NCBI GenBank assembly: GCA_028285265.1
Contig: JANQPX010000033.1
Coordinates: 62,001 to 126,000, forward strand
DNA: 64,000 nt
DNA from: Geminicoccaceae bacterium
GTDB taxonomy: Bacteria; Pseudomonadota; Alphaproteobacteria; Geminicoccales; Geminicoccaceae
Direction: 5' to 3'
Shown: positions 1-9,353 of the stretch, one piece after another
How positions within the stretch are numbered: the stretch's first letter is position 1
How the letters are laid out: every line of letters starts with the position of its first letter
The notes under the pieces: generated by a model
Database searches by the model: none
What the model saw: the letters and a program-made list of their open reading frames with translations, nothing else
Told to the model about the DNA's origin: nothing
Program-made: the position numbers and the translations under genes

Positions 1-1
1 G

Positions 2-1351
2 ATGCTGCAGCGTATCTATGGTACTGCGTGGCGTGACCGGGCCGAACTTGATGCCTATCTTCACCAGCTCGAGGAAGCCGAGAAACGTGATCATCGAAAG
101 CTCGGCCGCGAGATGGACCTGTTTCATTTCCAAGAGGAAGCACCTGGCGCCATCTTTTGGCACCCCAAGGGCTGGACGTTGTTCCAGACCCTTATCGACT
201 ACATGCGCCAGCGTCAAATTAGGGCCGGCTATGTCGAAATCAACACGCCAGACATCATGGAACGGAGCCTTTGGGAACGGTCCGGTCATTGGGAAAAGTT
301 TGGCGAGAACATGTTCACCACCGAAGCGAAGGAGGAACATGTTTTTGCCCTGAAGCCGATGAACTGTCCTGGCGGTGTCCAGGTCTATAAACAGGGCATT
401 CAAAGTTACCGCGATCTACCCCAGCGCATTGCCGAGTTCGGCAAGGTTCACCGGTTCGAACCATCGGGCGCGCTCCACGGTCTCATGCGCCTGCGCGCCT
501 TCACACAAGATGACGCTCACATCTTTTGCACCGAAGAGCAGATCACTGAGGAGTGCCGGATCGTATGCCAGCTCATCCTGAACATTTATCGCGACTTCGG
601 CTTCAAAGACGTGCGGATCAAGTTCTCAGACCGCCCACAAAAGCGCATCGGGTCGGACGCGATCTGGGACAAGTCTGAGGCGGCCTTGAAGGCGGCGGTC
701 GAGGCAACGAACCTTGCCTACACGACCAATCCCGGCGAGGGGGCGTTCTATGGACCCAAGCTCGAGTTTGTTCTTCGGGACGCCATTGGCCGTGACTGGC
801 AATGCGGCACGCTACAGGTGGACCTCAACTTGCCAGAGCGGCTCGGCGCCTTTTATATCGGTGCGGATGGCGAGAAGCACACACCCGTGATGCTGCATCG
901 TGCACTGTTCGGCTCGCTTGAGCGATTTACCGGTATCCTTTTAGAGCACTATGCTGGCAAGCTTCCGCTCTGGCTGGCACCAGTCCAGGCCGTTATTGCG
1001 ACCATCACCTCCGATGGCGATTCCTACGCCAACGAAGTGGCCGCCCACCTCACATCTCATGGCCTCCGGATCGAGACCGATCTGAGGAATGAAAAGATTG
1101 GCTATAAGATCCGTGCGCACAGCTTGGCCAAGGTGCCGGTACTCCTGGTCGTGGGCAAGCGTGAAGCGAAAGAAGGTACGTTGTCCCTGCGACGCCTCGG
1201 CAGAGAAGGCAGCGAAACCCTGTCTCTGCGAGAGGCCATCATACGTCTCGAAACCGAAGCACTGCGCAGCACCAGTTTGCCCGTTCGTCTTCGGCAAGGT
1301 GACCGCGCCGGTGATGCGACAGAGAAGGTTGTCCAGGCAGCAGCAGGATGA
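2..1351 (+). CDS. thrS: Threonyl-tRNA synthetase, 5'-truncated by the window edge
   Basis: Catalyses ATP-dependent charging of tRNA-Thr in the cytosol. The visible 449 residues cover the class II catalytic core and the C-terminal anticodon-binding domain. The N-terminal TGS and editing domains (about 210 residues in typical 640-residue ThrRS) lie before the window. The class II motif 2 region ([17 protein letters not shown]) is clear. The three catalytic zinc ligands of the family are present: Cys in MNCPGG, His in DDAHIF and His in MLHRA. The C-terminus carries about 15 residues more than typical enzymes. The first ATG is internal, so the true start is upstream. Zinc-responsive second copies of thrS exist in bacteria, and zinc-linked genes occur about 13 kb away. 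Whether this is such a copy cannot be told without its promoter. Confidence 0.93.
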   Translation: MLQRIYGTAWRDRAELDAYLHQLEEAEKRDHRKLGREMDLFHFQEEAPGAIFWHPKGWTLFQTLIDYMRQRQIRAGYVEINTPDIMERSLWERSGHWEKFGENMFTTEAKEEHVFALKPMNCPGGVQVYKQGIQSYRDLPQRIAEFGKVHRFEPSGALHGLMRLRAFTQDDAHIFCTEEQITEECRIVCQLILNIYRDFGFKDVRIKFSDRPQKRIGSDAIWDKSEAALKAAVEATNLAYTTNPGEGAFYGPKLEFVLRDAIGRDWQCGTLQVDLNLPERLGAFYIGADGEKHTPVMLHRALFGSLERFTGILLEHYAGKLPLWLAPVQAVIATITSDGDSYANEVAAHLTSHGLRIETDLRNEKIGYKIRAHSLAKVPVLLVVGKREAKEGTLSLRRLGREGSETLSLREAIIRLETEALRSTSLPVRLRQGDRAGDATEKVVQAAAG

Positions 1352-1454
1352 ACAGGCTGCGGACCCTGAAGATCCACGAAGTTACTTTGTCGCATTGGAA
1401 GGTTAATAATGTGCCTCCGCGCGCCACAGGGCGTTTGATCCGATCGTTTCCATG

Positions 1455-1650
1455 ATTCGCCTTCCGAACTCCGATATCTTGCTGGGAGTGTCGACGCCAA
1501 TCATCACTTCGTCATGCTGAACATAAGGATGGCGCGATTTGAGCCGCAGTGACGATCCGCTTGTATCGTGAGATCGAGGCCTCGACAAAAGCGCGCAGGT
1601 TGTGACCCGACGATTTCTGCCAAGCCATATGGCCTCTATCCAGCACACCG
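1455..1650 (-). pseudogene. IS5-type transposase C-terminal remnant, frameshifted
   Basis: On the minus strand one frame reads RGHMAWQKSSGHNLRAFVEA followed by SRYKRIV. This resembles the WQKASGYN...RWKRVIG stretch near the end of IS5-family DDE transposases. About 90 bases on, the resemblance continues in another frame (SRHPYVQHDEVMIG, then SEFGR), matching the family's usual ending with Gln/Glu and a final Leu-Gly-Arg-like motif. A single frameshift near 1550 would join the two halves. The upstream catalytic domain is missing. The rest of the gap 1352-2004 holds no convincing gene. Confidence 0.5.
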
Positions 1651-2004
1651 GGCATACCGACAACGTTCAGCTTGATTGAGTTCCATCCCGCTCTCGCCAA
1701 TAACGAAAGAGTGCGAGAATAGCGCTTGAAAGATCGCCCAGCCGCGACAATCGAAGCAGTGCGCGATGGCAGGGAATACAAGCCGGTTTGGCTGGAAAGG
1801 GCCTTACACATCCGGGGTTACCCCGTCGACCAATCCGATCTGAGCCCATGAGGCAATCTTGCCAGCTTCGGCAGCATAGGAAGGAGACTTCATGCTTTCC
1901 GGTCCACTCATTCGACCAGTTATCCCTCAACACGCCTGAAGCATCTCATCTCCAGAGCCGGCATTGCGTGTCGGCATCAGAAGGCTTGTGTCGATCCCAG
2001 CTTA

Positions 2005-2814
2005 TCAGTGCATAAGCTCGGCTGGTGGTTCCTTCGCCCCGGTCATAAAAGCGACCGCGTCGGACATCGTGTAGTCCTTGGGGTCAATCACACAGAGGCG
2101 TTTCCCCAGTCGGTGGATATGGATGCGGTCCGCCACTTCGAACACATGGGGCATGTTGTGGGAAATCAGAACGATCGGGAGGCCACGAGCCTTAACGTCC
2201 AGGATCAGCTCAAGCACACGCCTACTCTCTTTAACACCGAGTGCTGCTGTCGGCTCGTCCATGATCACCACCTTAGATCCGAATGCTGCAGCGCGGGCCA
2301 CAGCGACGCCTTGGCGCTGTCCACCGGAAAGGGTCTCCACCGCCTGGTCGATGTTCTGGATGGTGGCGAGGCCAAGTTCCGAGAGCATCGTCCGTGCACG
2401 ATCGGCCATGGCCTTCTTGTCGGTCATCCTAAACCACTTGCCGAGTGGGCCATCGCGCACGATCTCGCGACCGAGAAACATATTGTCCGCAATGGTCAGT
2501 GCTGGTGAAAGGGCCAGGGTCTGATAGACAGTCTCGATGCCAGCCTCCCGCGCCTCCAACGGTGAGCGGAACTGCACCGGCTGACCATCTAGCAGGATTT
2601 CACCCTCGTCGGGAATGACGGCTCCAGAGACTGCCTTGATCATGCTGGACTTACCGGCACCGTTGTCGCCGATGACCGCGAGAATCTCGTTCGGCCTCAG
2701 CTCGAAATCAGCCTGATCGAGAGCCGTGACCCGGCCGTAACGTTTGACCAAGCCCCTCCCCTGCAACACCGGCTGGATCGACCCTTGGCTGGCGGCCTTG
2801 CTGGTAGCGCTCAT
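2005..2814 (-). CDS. frcA: Fructose ABC transporter ATP-binding protein FrcA
   Basis: Energises periplasmic sugar uptake together with FrcC and FrcB. It is a single ABC domain of about 270 residues, unlike the duplicated RbsA/XylG type. Visible motifs are Walker A (GDNGAGKS), the signature (LSGGQRQG), Walker B (VVIMDEPTAAL) and the H-loop (LISHNMPHV). The sequence is very close to what I recall of Sinorhizobium FrcA, including the C-terminal MTGAKEPP. The chosen ATG overlaps the frcC stop as ATGA, a sign of translational coupling, and follows an AAGGAAG ribosome site. A longer reading from 2868 is open but lies inside frcC. It is the last gene of the frcBCA operon. Confidence 0.93.
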   Translation of the reverse strand: MSATSKAASQGSIQPVLQGRGLVKRYGRVTALDQADFELRPNEILAVIGDNGAGKSSMIKAVSGAVIPDEGEILLDGQPVQFRSPLEAREAGIETVYQTLALSPALTIADNMFLGREIVRDGPLGKWFRMTDKKAMADRARTMLSELGLATIQNIDQAVETLSGGQRQGVAVARAAAFGSKVVIMDEPTAALGVKESRRVLELILDVKARGLPIVLISHNMPHVFEVADRIHIHRLGKRLCVIDPKDYTMSDAVAFMTGAKEPPAELMH

Positions 2815-3893
2815 GATGAAATCTTCCTTATCCACTGATCGATAGCAACAGCGATAATGATCAACCAACCGACGGCAAAGACCTGCCAGAGCACGTCGAC
2901 ACCAGCGAGCCTGAGACCGGATTCGAACACACCAACGATCAGGGCACCGATCAACGGGCCCATGATCGAGCCGCGCCCACCGAAGAGGCTAATGCCGCCA
3001 ATGACGACGGCGGTGATGGACTGAAGGTTGCCTTCATAGAAGGATTGCGGCGACACCGAACCGACACGGCCGATAGCCGCCCAAGCGCCGATCGCACACA
3101 CCAAGCCAGCGAGTGCGTAGACCGAGACCAATGTTCGGTCTGTGCGAATACCGGTGAGTTCAGCAGCCTCTTTGTCGTCGCCGATCGCGTAGACGTGCCG
3201 GCCCCAAGGCGTATGGTTCAGCAGATACCAAAGCACCACGAACACCAGAATCATCAGGACAGAGCCATAGGTGAATTGAGCACCGAAGATGCCGAAGCGC
3301 TCACCGAAGAACTTCAAAAGCGGCGCATTGGCGTCAATGTCCTGGCTCCTAATCGACTGCGCGCCCGAATACCAAAGATTGAGCGCAAAGAAGATGCTCC
3401 AGGTCCCAAGCGTGACGATGAATGGTGGTAACTTCAGCCGGGTGATCAAGAGACCGTTAACCAGGCCACAGAGCGTGCCGAGAGCGAAACCGATCGGAAT
3501 GGCGATGATCGCGGGGATGCCAAGGACAACGGCGAACTTACCCATGACCACCGAACACAGCACCATAATCGCAGCGACCGAAAGATCGATGCCAGCCGTC
3601 AGAATGATCAGGCTCTGGGCGGCGGCAAGGATGCCGATAATCGATACCTGCTGCATGATCAACGAAAGATTGAAGGCGCTGAAAAATTTGCCGCCGGCGA
3701 TCAAACCGAAAGCGAGCACGCTCAGCAACAACACGATCACCGGCACCATGGTCGGGTTGCCGTGCAGAAAGTGCTGGAGCCGATCGATGAAACCATGGGA
3801 CTCGCGCTCGAAGGAGGCGACCTTGGTCTCGCTGTCCTTCAGCACGGACTCGAAATCGTCCTTACCGGATGGAGGCGCCGTTGACTCGGCCAT
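2811..3893 (-). CDS. frcC: Fructose ABC transporter permease FrcC
   Basis: Inner-membrane permease of the BPD_transp_2 (RbsC-like) family. About 360 residues, with a charged cytoplasmic N-terminus of roughly 50 residues and then some 8-10 hydrophobic segments starting at MVPVIVLLLSVLAFGLIAG. The conserved loop AIGGDKEAAELTGI-like region (here AIGDDKEAAELTGI) and GGISLFGGRGS are typical of sugar permeases of this class. The start at 3893 is chosen because GGGGAG lies about 9 bases upstream. The reading frame is open to 3956, but the extra stretch overlaps the intergenic terminator region. The 3' end overlaps frcA by 4 bases. Confidence 0.92.
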   Translation of the reverse strand: MAESTAPPSGKDDFESVLKDSETKVASFERESHGFIDRLQHFLHGNPTMVPVIVLLLSVLAFGLIAGGKFFSAFNLSLIMQQVSIIGILAAAQSLIILTAGIDLSVAAIMVLCSVVMGKFAVVLGIPAIIAIPIGFALGTLCGLVNGLLITRLKLPPFIVTLGTWSIFFALNLWYSGAQSIRSQDIDANAPLLKFFGERFGIFGAQFTYGSVLMILVFVVLWYLLNHTPWGRHVYAIGDDKEAAELTGIRTDRTLVSVYALAGLVCAIGAWAAIGRVGSVSPQSFYEGNLQSITAVVIGGISLFGGRGSIMGPLIGALIVGVFESGLRLAGVDVLWQVFAVGWLIIIAVAIDQWIRKISS

Positions 3894-3960
3894 CGTTACC
3901 GTCTCCCCGATGAGTTTCTGCAGCGGCAAAAACACTATTAATGGTTGAGCAACCACTTTG

Positions 3961-3985
3961 AAAAAGGGCGGCCCGAAGGCCGCCC
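3961..3985 (-). terminator. Hairpin with U-tract between frcB and frcC
   Basis: On the minus strand an 8-bp perfect stem (GGGCGGCC, loop TTCG, GGCCGCCC) is followed by five T. It sits between the end of frcB and the start of frcC. This is the classic place for a partial terminator that makes the binding protein more abundant than the membrane complex. Confidence 0.85.
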
Positions 3986-4026
3986 TCTAGGTCGGACCTT
4001 GTCGACCCTATCGTCAAGCCAAGTCG

Positions 4027-5049
4027 TTAGCCCCAGCACTTCTCCAGGCCTTCGGCCGATGTGATCGACGGGACGCCTTCGACCGGCTGATCGGTGATCA
4101 ACTCAACGCCTGTGTTGAAGAAATCCAACCCTTCAGTGTTCTCAGGGAGGCTACCGTCCTTGGCAAAGTTGGCAATCGCCTCGATCCCGAGCGAGGCCAT
4201 AAGCAACGGGAACTGCATGGAGGTGGCACCGATCACACCGTCTGCGACGTTCTGCACACCGGGGCAGCCGCCGTCGACCGAGACGATCATCGCCTGCTCC
4301 TCTAGGCCAACCGACTTCAGCGCCTCATACGCGCCAGCCGCCGCGGGCTCGTTGATGGTGTAGACGACATTGATCTCCGGATCCTGTTGCAGCAGGTTCT
4401 CCATCGCCGTGCGGCCACCCTCTTCATTACCGTTGGTGACATCATGACCAACGATGCGCGGGTCGTCCTCGTCGCCGATGTCGGTCGGATTCTTGATGTC
4501 GATTCCGAAGCCTTGCATGAAGCCCTGGTCACGCAGATAGTCGACGGAGACTTCCTGCGGGTTCAAGTCAAGGAGAGCAATCTTAGCGTTGGCAGCGTCG
4601 TCGCCGAGCTGCGCAGCGGCCCACTTTCCGATCAGCTCACCTGCCTTGAAGTTGTCGGTAGCGAAGGTGGCATCCGCCGCATCGGCGGGTTCCATCGGCG
4701 TATCGAGAGCAATCACAAGAAGGCCGTTTTCACGAGCCTGAGCCAGCACCGGCACCAGTGCCTTCGAATCGGTTGGTGTGATCAGAATACCAGAAGCGCC
4801 GGCAGCAATGCAGGTCTCAACGGCGGCCACCTGGGTATCGACATCACCATCGAGCTTGCCAGCGAAGCTCTGCAGCGACACACCGAGCTCGGCTGCCTTG
4901 GCTTCTGCACCTTCCTTCATTTTAACGAAGAATGGATTGGTGTCGGTCTTGGTGATCAGGCACGCGCTCGTCTCGGCCATAGCTGGGCTAAAGGACAAGA
5001 GCGATAGAGCAGAAGCGCCCAAGAGTGCGCCGGTAAGCCTTCTGGTCAT
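4027..5049 (-). CDS. frcB: Fructose ABC transporter periplasmic binding protein FrcB
   Basis: Periplasmic sugar-binding protein of the RbsB/LacI-like fold (340 residues). It has a Sec signal peptide with probable cleavage after SPAMA (residue 25). The mature protein begins with a Cys-containing [20 protein letters not shown], and [13 protein letters not shown] and [16 protein letters not shown] follow. These are hallmark stretches of the FrcB family, and the C-terminus is EKCWG as in rhizobial FrcB. It is the first gene of the operon and is followed by a strong hairpin before frcC. It is divergent from the ROK regulator gene, with a shared intergenic region that holds an AT-rich inverted repeat. 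Confidence 0.95.
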   Translation of the reverse strand: MTRRLTGALLGASALSLLSFSPAMAETSACLITKTDTNPFFVKMKEGAEAKAAELGVSLQSFAGKLDGDVDTQVAAVETCIAAGASGILITPTDSKALVPVLAQARENGLLVIALDTPMEPADAADATFATDNFKAGELIGKWAAAQLGDDAANAKIALLDLNPQEVSVDYLRDQGFMQGFGIDIKNPTDIGDEDDPRIVGHDVTNGNEEGGRTAMENLLQQDPEINVVYTINEPAAAGAYEALKSVGLEEQAMIVSVDGGCPGVQNVADGVIGATSMQFPLLMASLGIEAIANFAKDGSLPENTEGLDFFNTGVELITDQPVEGVPSITSAEGLEKCWG

Positions 5050-5166
5050 AGGAGTCTCCCTTCCGTGATTGATGGCGGGTTGCGCCTAACTCATTCTTGG
5101 GCGGCTTGGTTTAGATTTGAGCCTCCCATTAGCGTCAAACTTCCATGCGAATGCGAGATTGTCAAT

Positions 5167-5191
5167 AATAAATCAATTTGACGAATTTATT
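5167..5191. promoter_or_regulatory. Candidate ROK-regulator operator between frcB and the ROK gene
   Basis: A 7-bp perfect inverted repeat, AATAAAT and ATTTATT, is separated by 11 bases in the divergent intergenic region. AT-rich dyads of this kind are typical operators of ROK repressors such as NagC and Mlc. Binding by the adjacent regulator is inferred. Confidence 0.5.
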
Positions 5192-5263
5192 GTTCTCTGC
5201 CACGGTCATCGCATAGCTGTCTCTGCCTTTGGCGCAAAAAGACAGCGAAATTCTGACGCGTGG

Positions 5264-6469
5264 ATGTCTGATTTGACCAGCGAGACTCAAAAAGATCGGG
5301 GATCGAACCAGGCCAGCCTGCGCGCCTATAATGAACGGCTTGTCTTATCGCTTGTCCGCCGACAAGGCGGCCTCGCCAAGGCCGATATTGCACGCAGCAC
5401 CGGACTTTCTGCACAGACGGTTTCCATCATTATGCGGGGACTGGAAGCGGATGGCCTCTTGATCCGCGGCACCCCGATCAAAGGCAAGGTTGGTCAACCT
5501 TCTGTGCCCATGCACCTGGCGTCTGATGGCGCTTACTCCATTGGCCTTAAAATCGGTCGCCGCAGCGCTGATCTCGCTTTGATGAACTTTGTTGGTGAAA
5601 TCGAACACCAGATTCACCACGCCTACCCCTATCCCATGCCGGATCCCATCATCGACTTTGCGACCAATGGCGTCGAACAGCTCCTTACCAAGCTGCCAAA
5701 AAAATCCCAGCAACGGATTGCCGGCATTGGCATCGCCACCCCCTTCGAGCTCTGGAATTGGGCTGAGCAAGTCAGGGCGCCTGCCGATGAGATGGCGGCT
5801 TGGCGCAGATTCGATCTCGCCGAAGCGCTAGGTCATCGATCCGAGCTCCCGATTTTCGTACAAAATGATGCAACAGCAGCGTGTGGCGCTGAGCTGATTG
5901 TTGGCCGCGGCGCGGATCACGCCGACTTCATCTACTTCTTCGTCGGGTATTTCGTTGGCGGTGGTGTTGTCCTCAACAATGCAGTGTATGTCGGCCCCGG
6001 CGGCAATGCGGGCGCTCTTGGTCCATTGCCCATGCCGGCAACCCAAGGCAAGGCCCGGCAGCTCGTCGATGACGCCTCCACATTCGTGCTTGAAGCGCAG
6101 CTTGAGCAGCAAGGCCTGGATCCGTCCTGTCTTTGGAATGAGCCGCATAATTGGAGCGGCTTCGATGAGCTCTTGAACCCGTGGATCCAACATACGGCGC
6201 AAAGTCTGGCACACGCCATCGTTGCCAGCTGTGCCGTCATCGACTTTCCTGTGGCGATCATTGATGGGGCTTTTCCAGAGCATGTTCGCCATGCCATCGT
6301 GAATGCCACGACGTCGGAGTTGGCCCAGTTTGATCTACGGGGCCTGCAGCCACCTGCGATTCTGGAAGGCTCGGTTGGCGCTAATGCTCGTGTTGTTGGC
6401 GGCGCTTTGTTACCATTTTTTGAGCGTTACCTCGCCGATCAAGAACTCCTTTTTAAGTCACCAGCTTGA
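5264..6469 (+). CDS. ROK-family transcriptional regulator (FrcR-like) of the fructose locus
   Basis: About 401 residues. The N-terminal winged helix (GGLAKADIARSTGLSAQTVS, recognition helix) is followed by an actin-like sugar-sensing ROK domain. This contains GIGIATPFELW and a phosphate-binding-like GGGVVLNN. The usual ROK zinc-binding Cys cluster (CxCGxxGC) is not evident. The stretch VGPGGNAGALGPLPMP takes its place, as in FrcR-like proteins. The frame is open to 5117, but the inner ATG at 5264 gives a start just before the DNA-binding domain and leaves the operator outside the gene. Divergent from frcBCA and followed within 11 bases by the frcK gene, it likely represses this locus in the absence of sugar. 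Confidence 0.85.
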   Translation: MSDLTSETQKDRGSNQASLRAYNERLVLSLVRRQGGLAKADIARSTGLSAQTVSIIMRGLEADGLLIRGTPIKGKVGQPSVPMHLASDGAYSIGLKIGRRSADLALMNFVGEIEHQIHHAYPYPMPDPIIDFATNGVEQLLTKLPKKSQQRIAGIGIATPFELWNWAEQVRAPADEMAAWRRFDLAEALGHRSELPIFVQNDATAACGAELIVGRGADHADFIYFFVGYFVGGGVVLNNAVYVGPGGNAGALGPLPMPATQGKARQLVDDASTFVLEAQLEQQGLDPSCLWNEPHNWSGFDELLNPWIQHTAQSLAHAIVASCAVIDFPVAIIDGAFPEHVRHAIVNATTSELAQFDLRGLQPPAILEGSVGANARVVGGALLPFFERYLADQELLFKSPA

Positions 6470-6479
6470 CCATCATCCC

Positions 6480-7151
6480 ATGACGTACAAGCCGACCACC
6501 ATGACCAACACCACACCTGCCAACGATGCATTGGTGAAACGCATTTTGTCTCTGCCAAAAAGCGAAGGACGTCGATTGGTCGCGATCGCTGGAGCTCCAG
6601 CAAGTGGCAAATCGTTGCTCGCGGCAAGCCTGACTGAGGCCGTCAATCGTGCCGGCCGGACCGCACGCAATATTCCAATGGACGGCTTTCACCTCGACAA
6701 TCGGTTACTCGATATCCGCGGACTTCGCGCCCGTAAGGGCGCTCCTGAGACCTTCGACGCGGAGGGGTTTATAGCGTTGGCCCATCGGTTGAAGGGCGGC
6801 GGGGATGTTGTCTATCCGTTGTTTGACCGTGAGCTCGACATCGCTATTGCCGGAGCGGCTACCATTGAGGCCGATTGCGATATTGCCATTATCGAGGGCA
6901 ATTATCTCCTACTAGACGAAGATCCATGGCGCGCACTTTTGCCTCTTTGGGATTTGTCGATCTGGCTCGAAACGCCCGAGGCAGTGCTGCGCGAACGCTG
7001 CATACAACGCTGGCTCGATCATGATCACACGCCCGAGGCTGCCGTAACCCGGGCGGAGGGCAACGACTTGGTGAATGCCAACCGTGTCACTAACGCTGTT
7101 CTCCCGGCCGACATCGTGCTTTGCCACGATATCAGTGGTCAGACCGCCTAG
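6480..7151 (+). CDS. frcK: FrcK-like P-loop kinase of the fructose locus
   Basis: Small P-loop kinase of the uridine kinase/pantothenate kinase-like class (about 223 residues). The P-loop is AGAPASGKS, with a following catalytic acidic stretch (IPMDGFHLDN), a Walker-B-like IIEGNYLLLDE, and an Arg-rich lid around RERCIQRWLDHDH. This family is encoded with FrcBCA in rhizobia and is thought to phosphorylate the imported sugar or a metabolite of it. The substrate is not proved by sequence. It starts 11 bases after the ROK gene, so they probably form one transcript. An alternative ATG is at 6501. Neither start has a strong ribosome site. Confidence 0.8.
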   Translation: MTYKPTTMTNTTPANDALVKRILSLPKSEGRRLVAIAGAPASGKSLLAASLTEAVNRAGRTARNIPMDGFHLDNRLLDIRGLRARKGAPETFDAEGFIALAHRLKGGGDVVYPLFDRELDIAIAGAATIEADCDIAIIEGNYLLLDEDPWRALLPLWDLSIWLETPEAVLRERCIQRWLDHDHTPEAAVTRAEGNDLVNANRVTNAVLPADIVLCHDISGQTA

Positions 7152-7214
7152 TCATCACCGTGCACCACACGTTACGGCCGACAGCTTAATAGCGTAGAAA
7201 CCCCGTTTCCTGCT

Positions 7215-7940
7215 CTAAGAGACAGTTCCTACATCATCTGGAACACGCGGTGGAAGGGGTGAGACCGGCTTGACGAATGCAGATCCTCGGATCCCTTCCT
7301 TCTCCAACGCTCTTTGAACTGACGGACGTTGTTCCAATCGCCTTAGCAACCTGGCCAATGACGAGAACGACATGATGTTGGTACTCGTTACCGCCGCACC
7401 TTCAGCCGGATAGAGTTGTGCCCACCGGACGCAGCATCCCAGATAAAAGTCGCAAATGGATAGACCGGAACTTAGGAAGCATTCGGCCGCCGTTTCTTCG
7501 ATATGACGGTTCAGCAACTCCAGGTGATCAATAACACGCTGAGTGGCCGCCGCACGGACTCGTCTCCCTTCTTCTAGCCTGCTTACGTAGCGCTCTGAGT
7601 AAAACGTAATCGCGAGATCTGCATGCAGTGTATTGGACAGCATGAACAACCACCTTAGACATGCAGCCCTGGCTTGAAGTGCTCTTGGTTCTGGCGCGAG
7701 ATCGCAGTGTTTGTCCGCGAGATAGAGCAAAATCGCACCTGTCTCGAACACAGATGAACCTGTCTCATGGTCGACCAGAATTGGCAGCAACCCACGCGGG
7801 TTGAGCGCAAAGAACGCGGCAGACCTTTCAGATCGTTTCCGAGCGACTTCCTCTTCATCGTAGTCGACACATAACTCTTCCAAGACCATACGAATGACGA
7901 GGTTTGCGCTATCGGGGCTGAAATACAGGGTATAACTCAA
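7215..7940 (-). CDS. Glutathione S-transferase family protein
   Basis: About 241 residues. The N-terminal thioredoxin-fold domain (SYTLYFSPDSANLVIRMVLE) has the usual cis-Pro segment (GLLPILVD) and glutathione-binding VFETGAILLYLADK. An all-helical C-terminal domain follows. Function is conjugation or peroxide/disulfide chemistry with glutathione; the substrate is unknown. The TTG at 7940 is chosen because GGAGGT lies 8 bases upstream and it starts directly at the conserved first strand. A GTG at 7958 is in frame. It stands alone, convergent with frcK. The following gap, 7941-8246, holds nothing recognisable. Confidence 0.85.
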   Translation of the reverse strand: MSYTLYFSPDSANLVIRMVLEELCVDYDEEEVARKRSERSAAFFALNPRGLLPILVDHETGSSVFETGAILLYLADKHCDLAPEPRALQARAACLRWLFMLSNTLHADLAITFYSERYVSRLEEGRRVRAAATQRVIDHLELLNRHIEETAAECFLSSGLSICDFYLGCCVRWAQLYPAEGAAVTSTNIMSFSSLARLLRRLEQRPSVQRALEKEGIRGSAFVKPVSPLPPRVPDDVGTVS

Positions 7941-8246
7941 GGCACAGGACCTCCGCACATGTCCGGAACAGCCTTCGACCTTACCAACGAATCGAGACGT
8001 TCAAAATTGCCTCGCAAGAATCTTCACTCGAAGGCATGGCGAGGATCGGTGCAGGAGAAAAGGTGATGAACGGACCCGTAATGCTCTGGCCGCACTAACG
8101 CTTGGAGCTGACATTAAAATCACCCGAGCTCAATACCCCATGGACATACTTGCTTACAATGCGCCGTAAATGATGGAGCACGGAACACAATTCTTTGTCA
8201 GCAACCTTTTACATCCCAAGGTCTACATCCTTGAGCTATGCCGGCT

Positions 8247-9353
8247 TCAGGGCGAACCGATATAGGCACCCTTGGCCCCTATCAAGCCTTTCCGACGCGA
8301 GCGCTGCCTTAGCAACATTTGTTTCAGTGCGATCAAGTGCGGAAACTCAACGAGCATCCCGATTACGAGAACCGCCAGGATCAGCGGTTGATCCGGAATG
8401 GCTAAGGCGGTTAAGACCAGCATTAGTGGTGCGTTGCGGGCCGCCATGGTCATAGCCAACAGAGCACGTTGCGGATAGGCAAGGCCAGCCAGCCGCGAAA
8501 GCCCCTCTCCCACCAGAAGTATTGCGGTGAAAAATGAGAAGATCGCAAGCAGGATCACCGCGACGACATCCAGCTGTCCCGCAATCACACTGATATTAGC
8601 GGCGAAGATCTGTAGGATCACTCCAGAGAGCGCCAAAGGCACAATGAACTCTACCCAGCCAAGCATGCGCTCGAAAGCACGACGCGTCAAAAGCCTTTGC
8701 AAACCGAAACGTATCACCTGTGCAGCAATCAGTGGCAGCACGAACCATTGCGCCAACATGCCAGGAATCGAGGCCACATCCACCAACCCAGTGTGACTTG
8801 TAAACAGCCATAGCCAAAGCGGAAAAAGTAACAACTGAGTCAGCATATTGATCGGAATCAGCGCGGCCCCGAGTGTGGTGTCCCCACGCGCCATGCGCGT
8901 GAAGCCCAGGAACCAATCGGTACACGGCGACATGAAATAGATCGCCAGTCCAATGAAGAATAGGGATCGATCCGGAACAAATAGCAAGGCAATTGCAAAA
9001 CCAATCAACGGGACAATCAGAAAATTCGCGCCCCATGCGAGGACCAAAAACCACAGATTGCCAAATCCCCGAACGACAGCGCCAAGGCGTAGTTCGAAGA
9101 ACAGGAAAAACATCATTAAAAGCAAGGTCGGCTCAACGCCTGCAGACAACGTCGACCCGGCCGCGGGGATTAGCAGACCGAGTACCGATCCCACGAGCAT
9201 CGCACCAATAAACAGGACAGCAATGCCACGTCCCGCAGGACCTGGCGTGGCCTCACCCCGGTCGGCACTCGGTTGGCGTATAGCACCATCCTGCGTCGGA
9301 TTTCGACGTCTTTCGCCAGGCGTTTCAGGCGGATATCCGCTCAGCATAGGCAC
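8247..9353 (-). CDS. BASS/ACR3-superfamily membrane transporter
   Basis: Integral membrane protein of 368 residues with about nine to ten hydrophobic segments after a polar N-terminal tail of some 45 residues. The motif YFMSPCTDWFLGFTRMARGD resembles the conserved Pro-Cys-Thr region of ACR3 arsenite exporters and bile-acid/sodium symporter relatives. Later AARNAPLMLVLTAL also fits this superfamily. The solute is unknown, and no arsenic genes are nearby. The start overlaps the end of the upstream flavoprotein gene by 13 bases (GTG at 9353, or ATG at 9347), so the two are co-expressed. A Zur-like site precedes the pair, which suggests a role under zinc limitation. Confidence 0.75.
   Translation of the reverse strand: MPMLSGYPPETPGERRRNPTQDGAIRQPSADRGEATPGPAGRGIAVLFIGAMLVGSVLGLLIPAAGSTLSAGVEPTLLLMMFFLFFELRLGAVVRGFGNLWFLVLAWGANFLIVPLIGFAIALLFVPDRSLFFIGLAIYFMSPCTDWFLGFTRMARGDTTLGAALIPINMLTQLLLFPLWLWLFTSHTGLVDVASIPGMLAQWFVLPLIAAQVIRFGLQRLLTRRAFERMLGWVEFIVPLALSGVILQIFAANISVIAGQLDVVAVILLAIFSFFTAILLVGEGLSRLAGLAYPQRALLAMTMAARNAPLMLVLTALAIPDQPLILAVLVIGMLVEFPHLIALKQMLLRQRSRRKGLIGAKGAYIGSP

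Noticed and set aside
3289..3948. 219-codon plus-strand frame opposite frcC
   Set aside because: It is antisense to a well-recognised permease and has no motif of its own.
8247..9353. Arsenite efflux gene (acr3)
   Set aside because: Only superfamily resemblance. The motif differs from ACR3 and no arsR or arsC genes are adjacent, so the arsenic role is not claimed.
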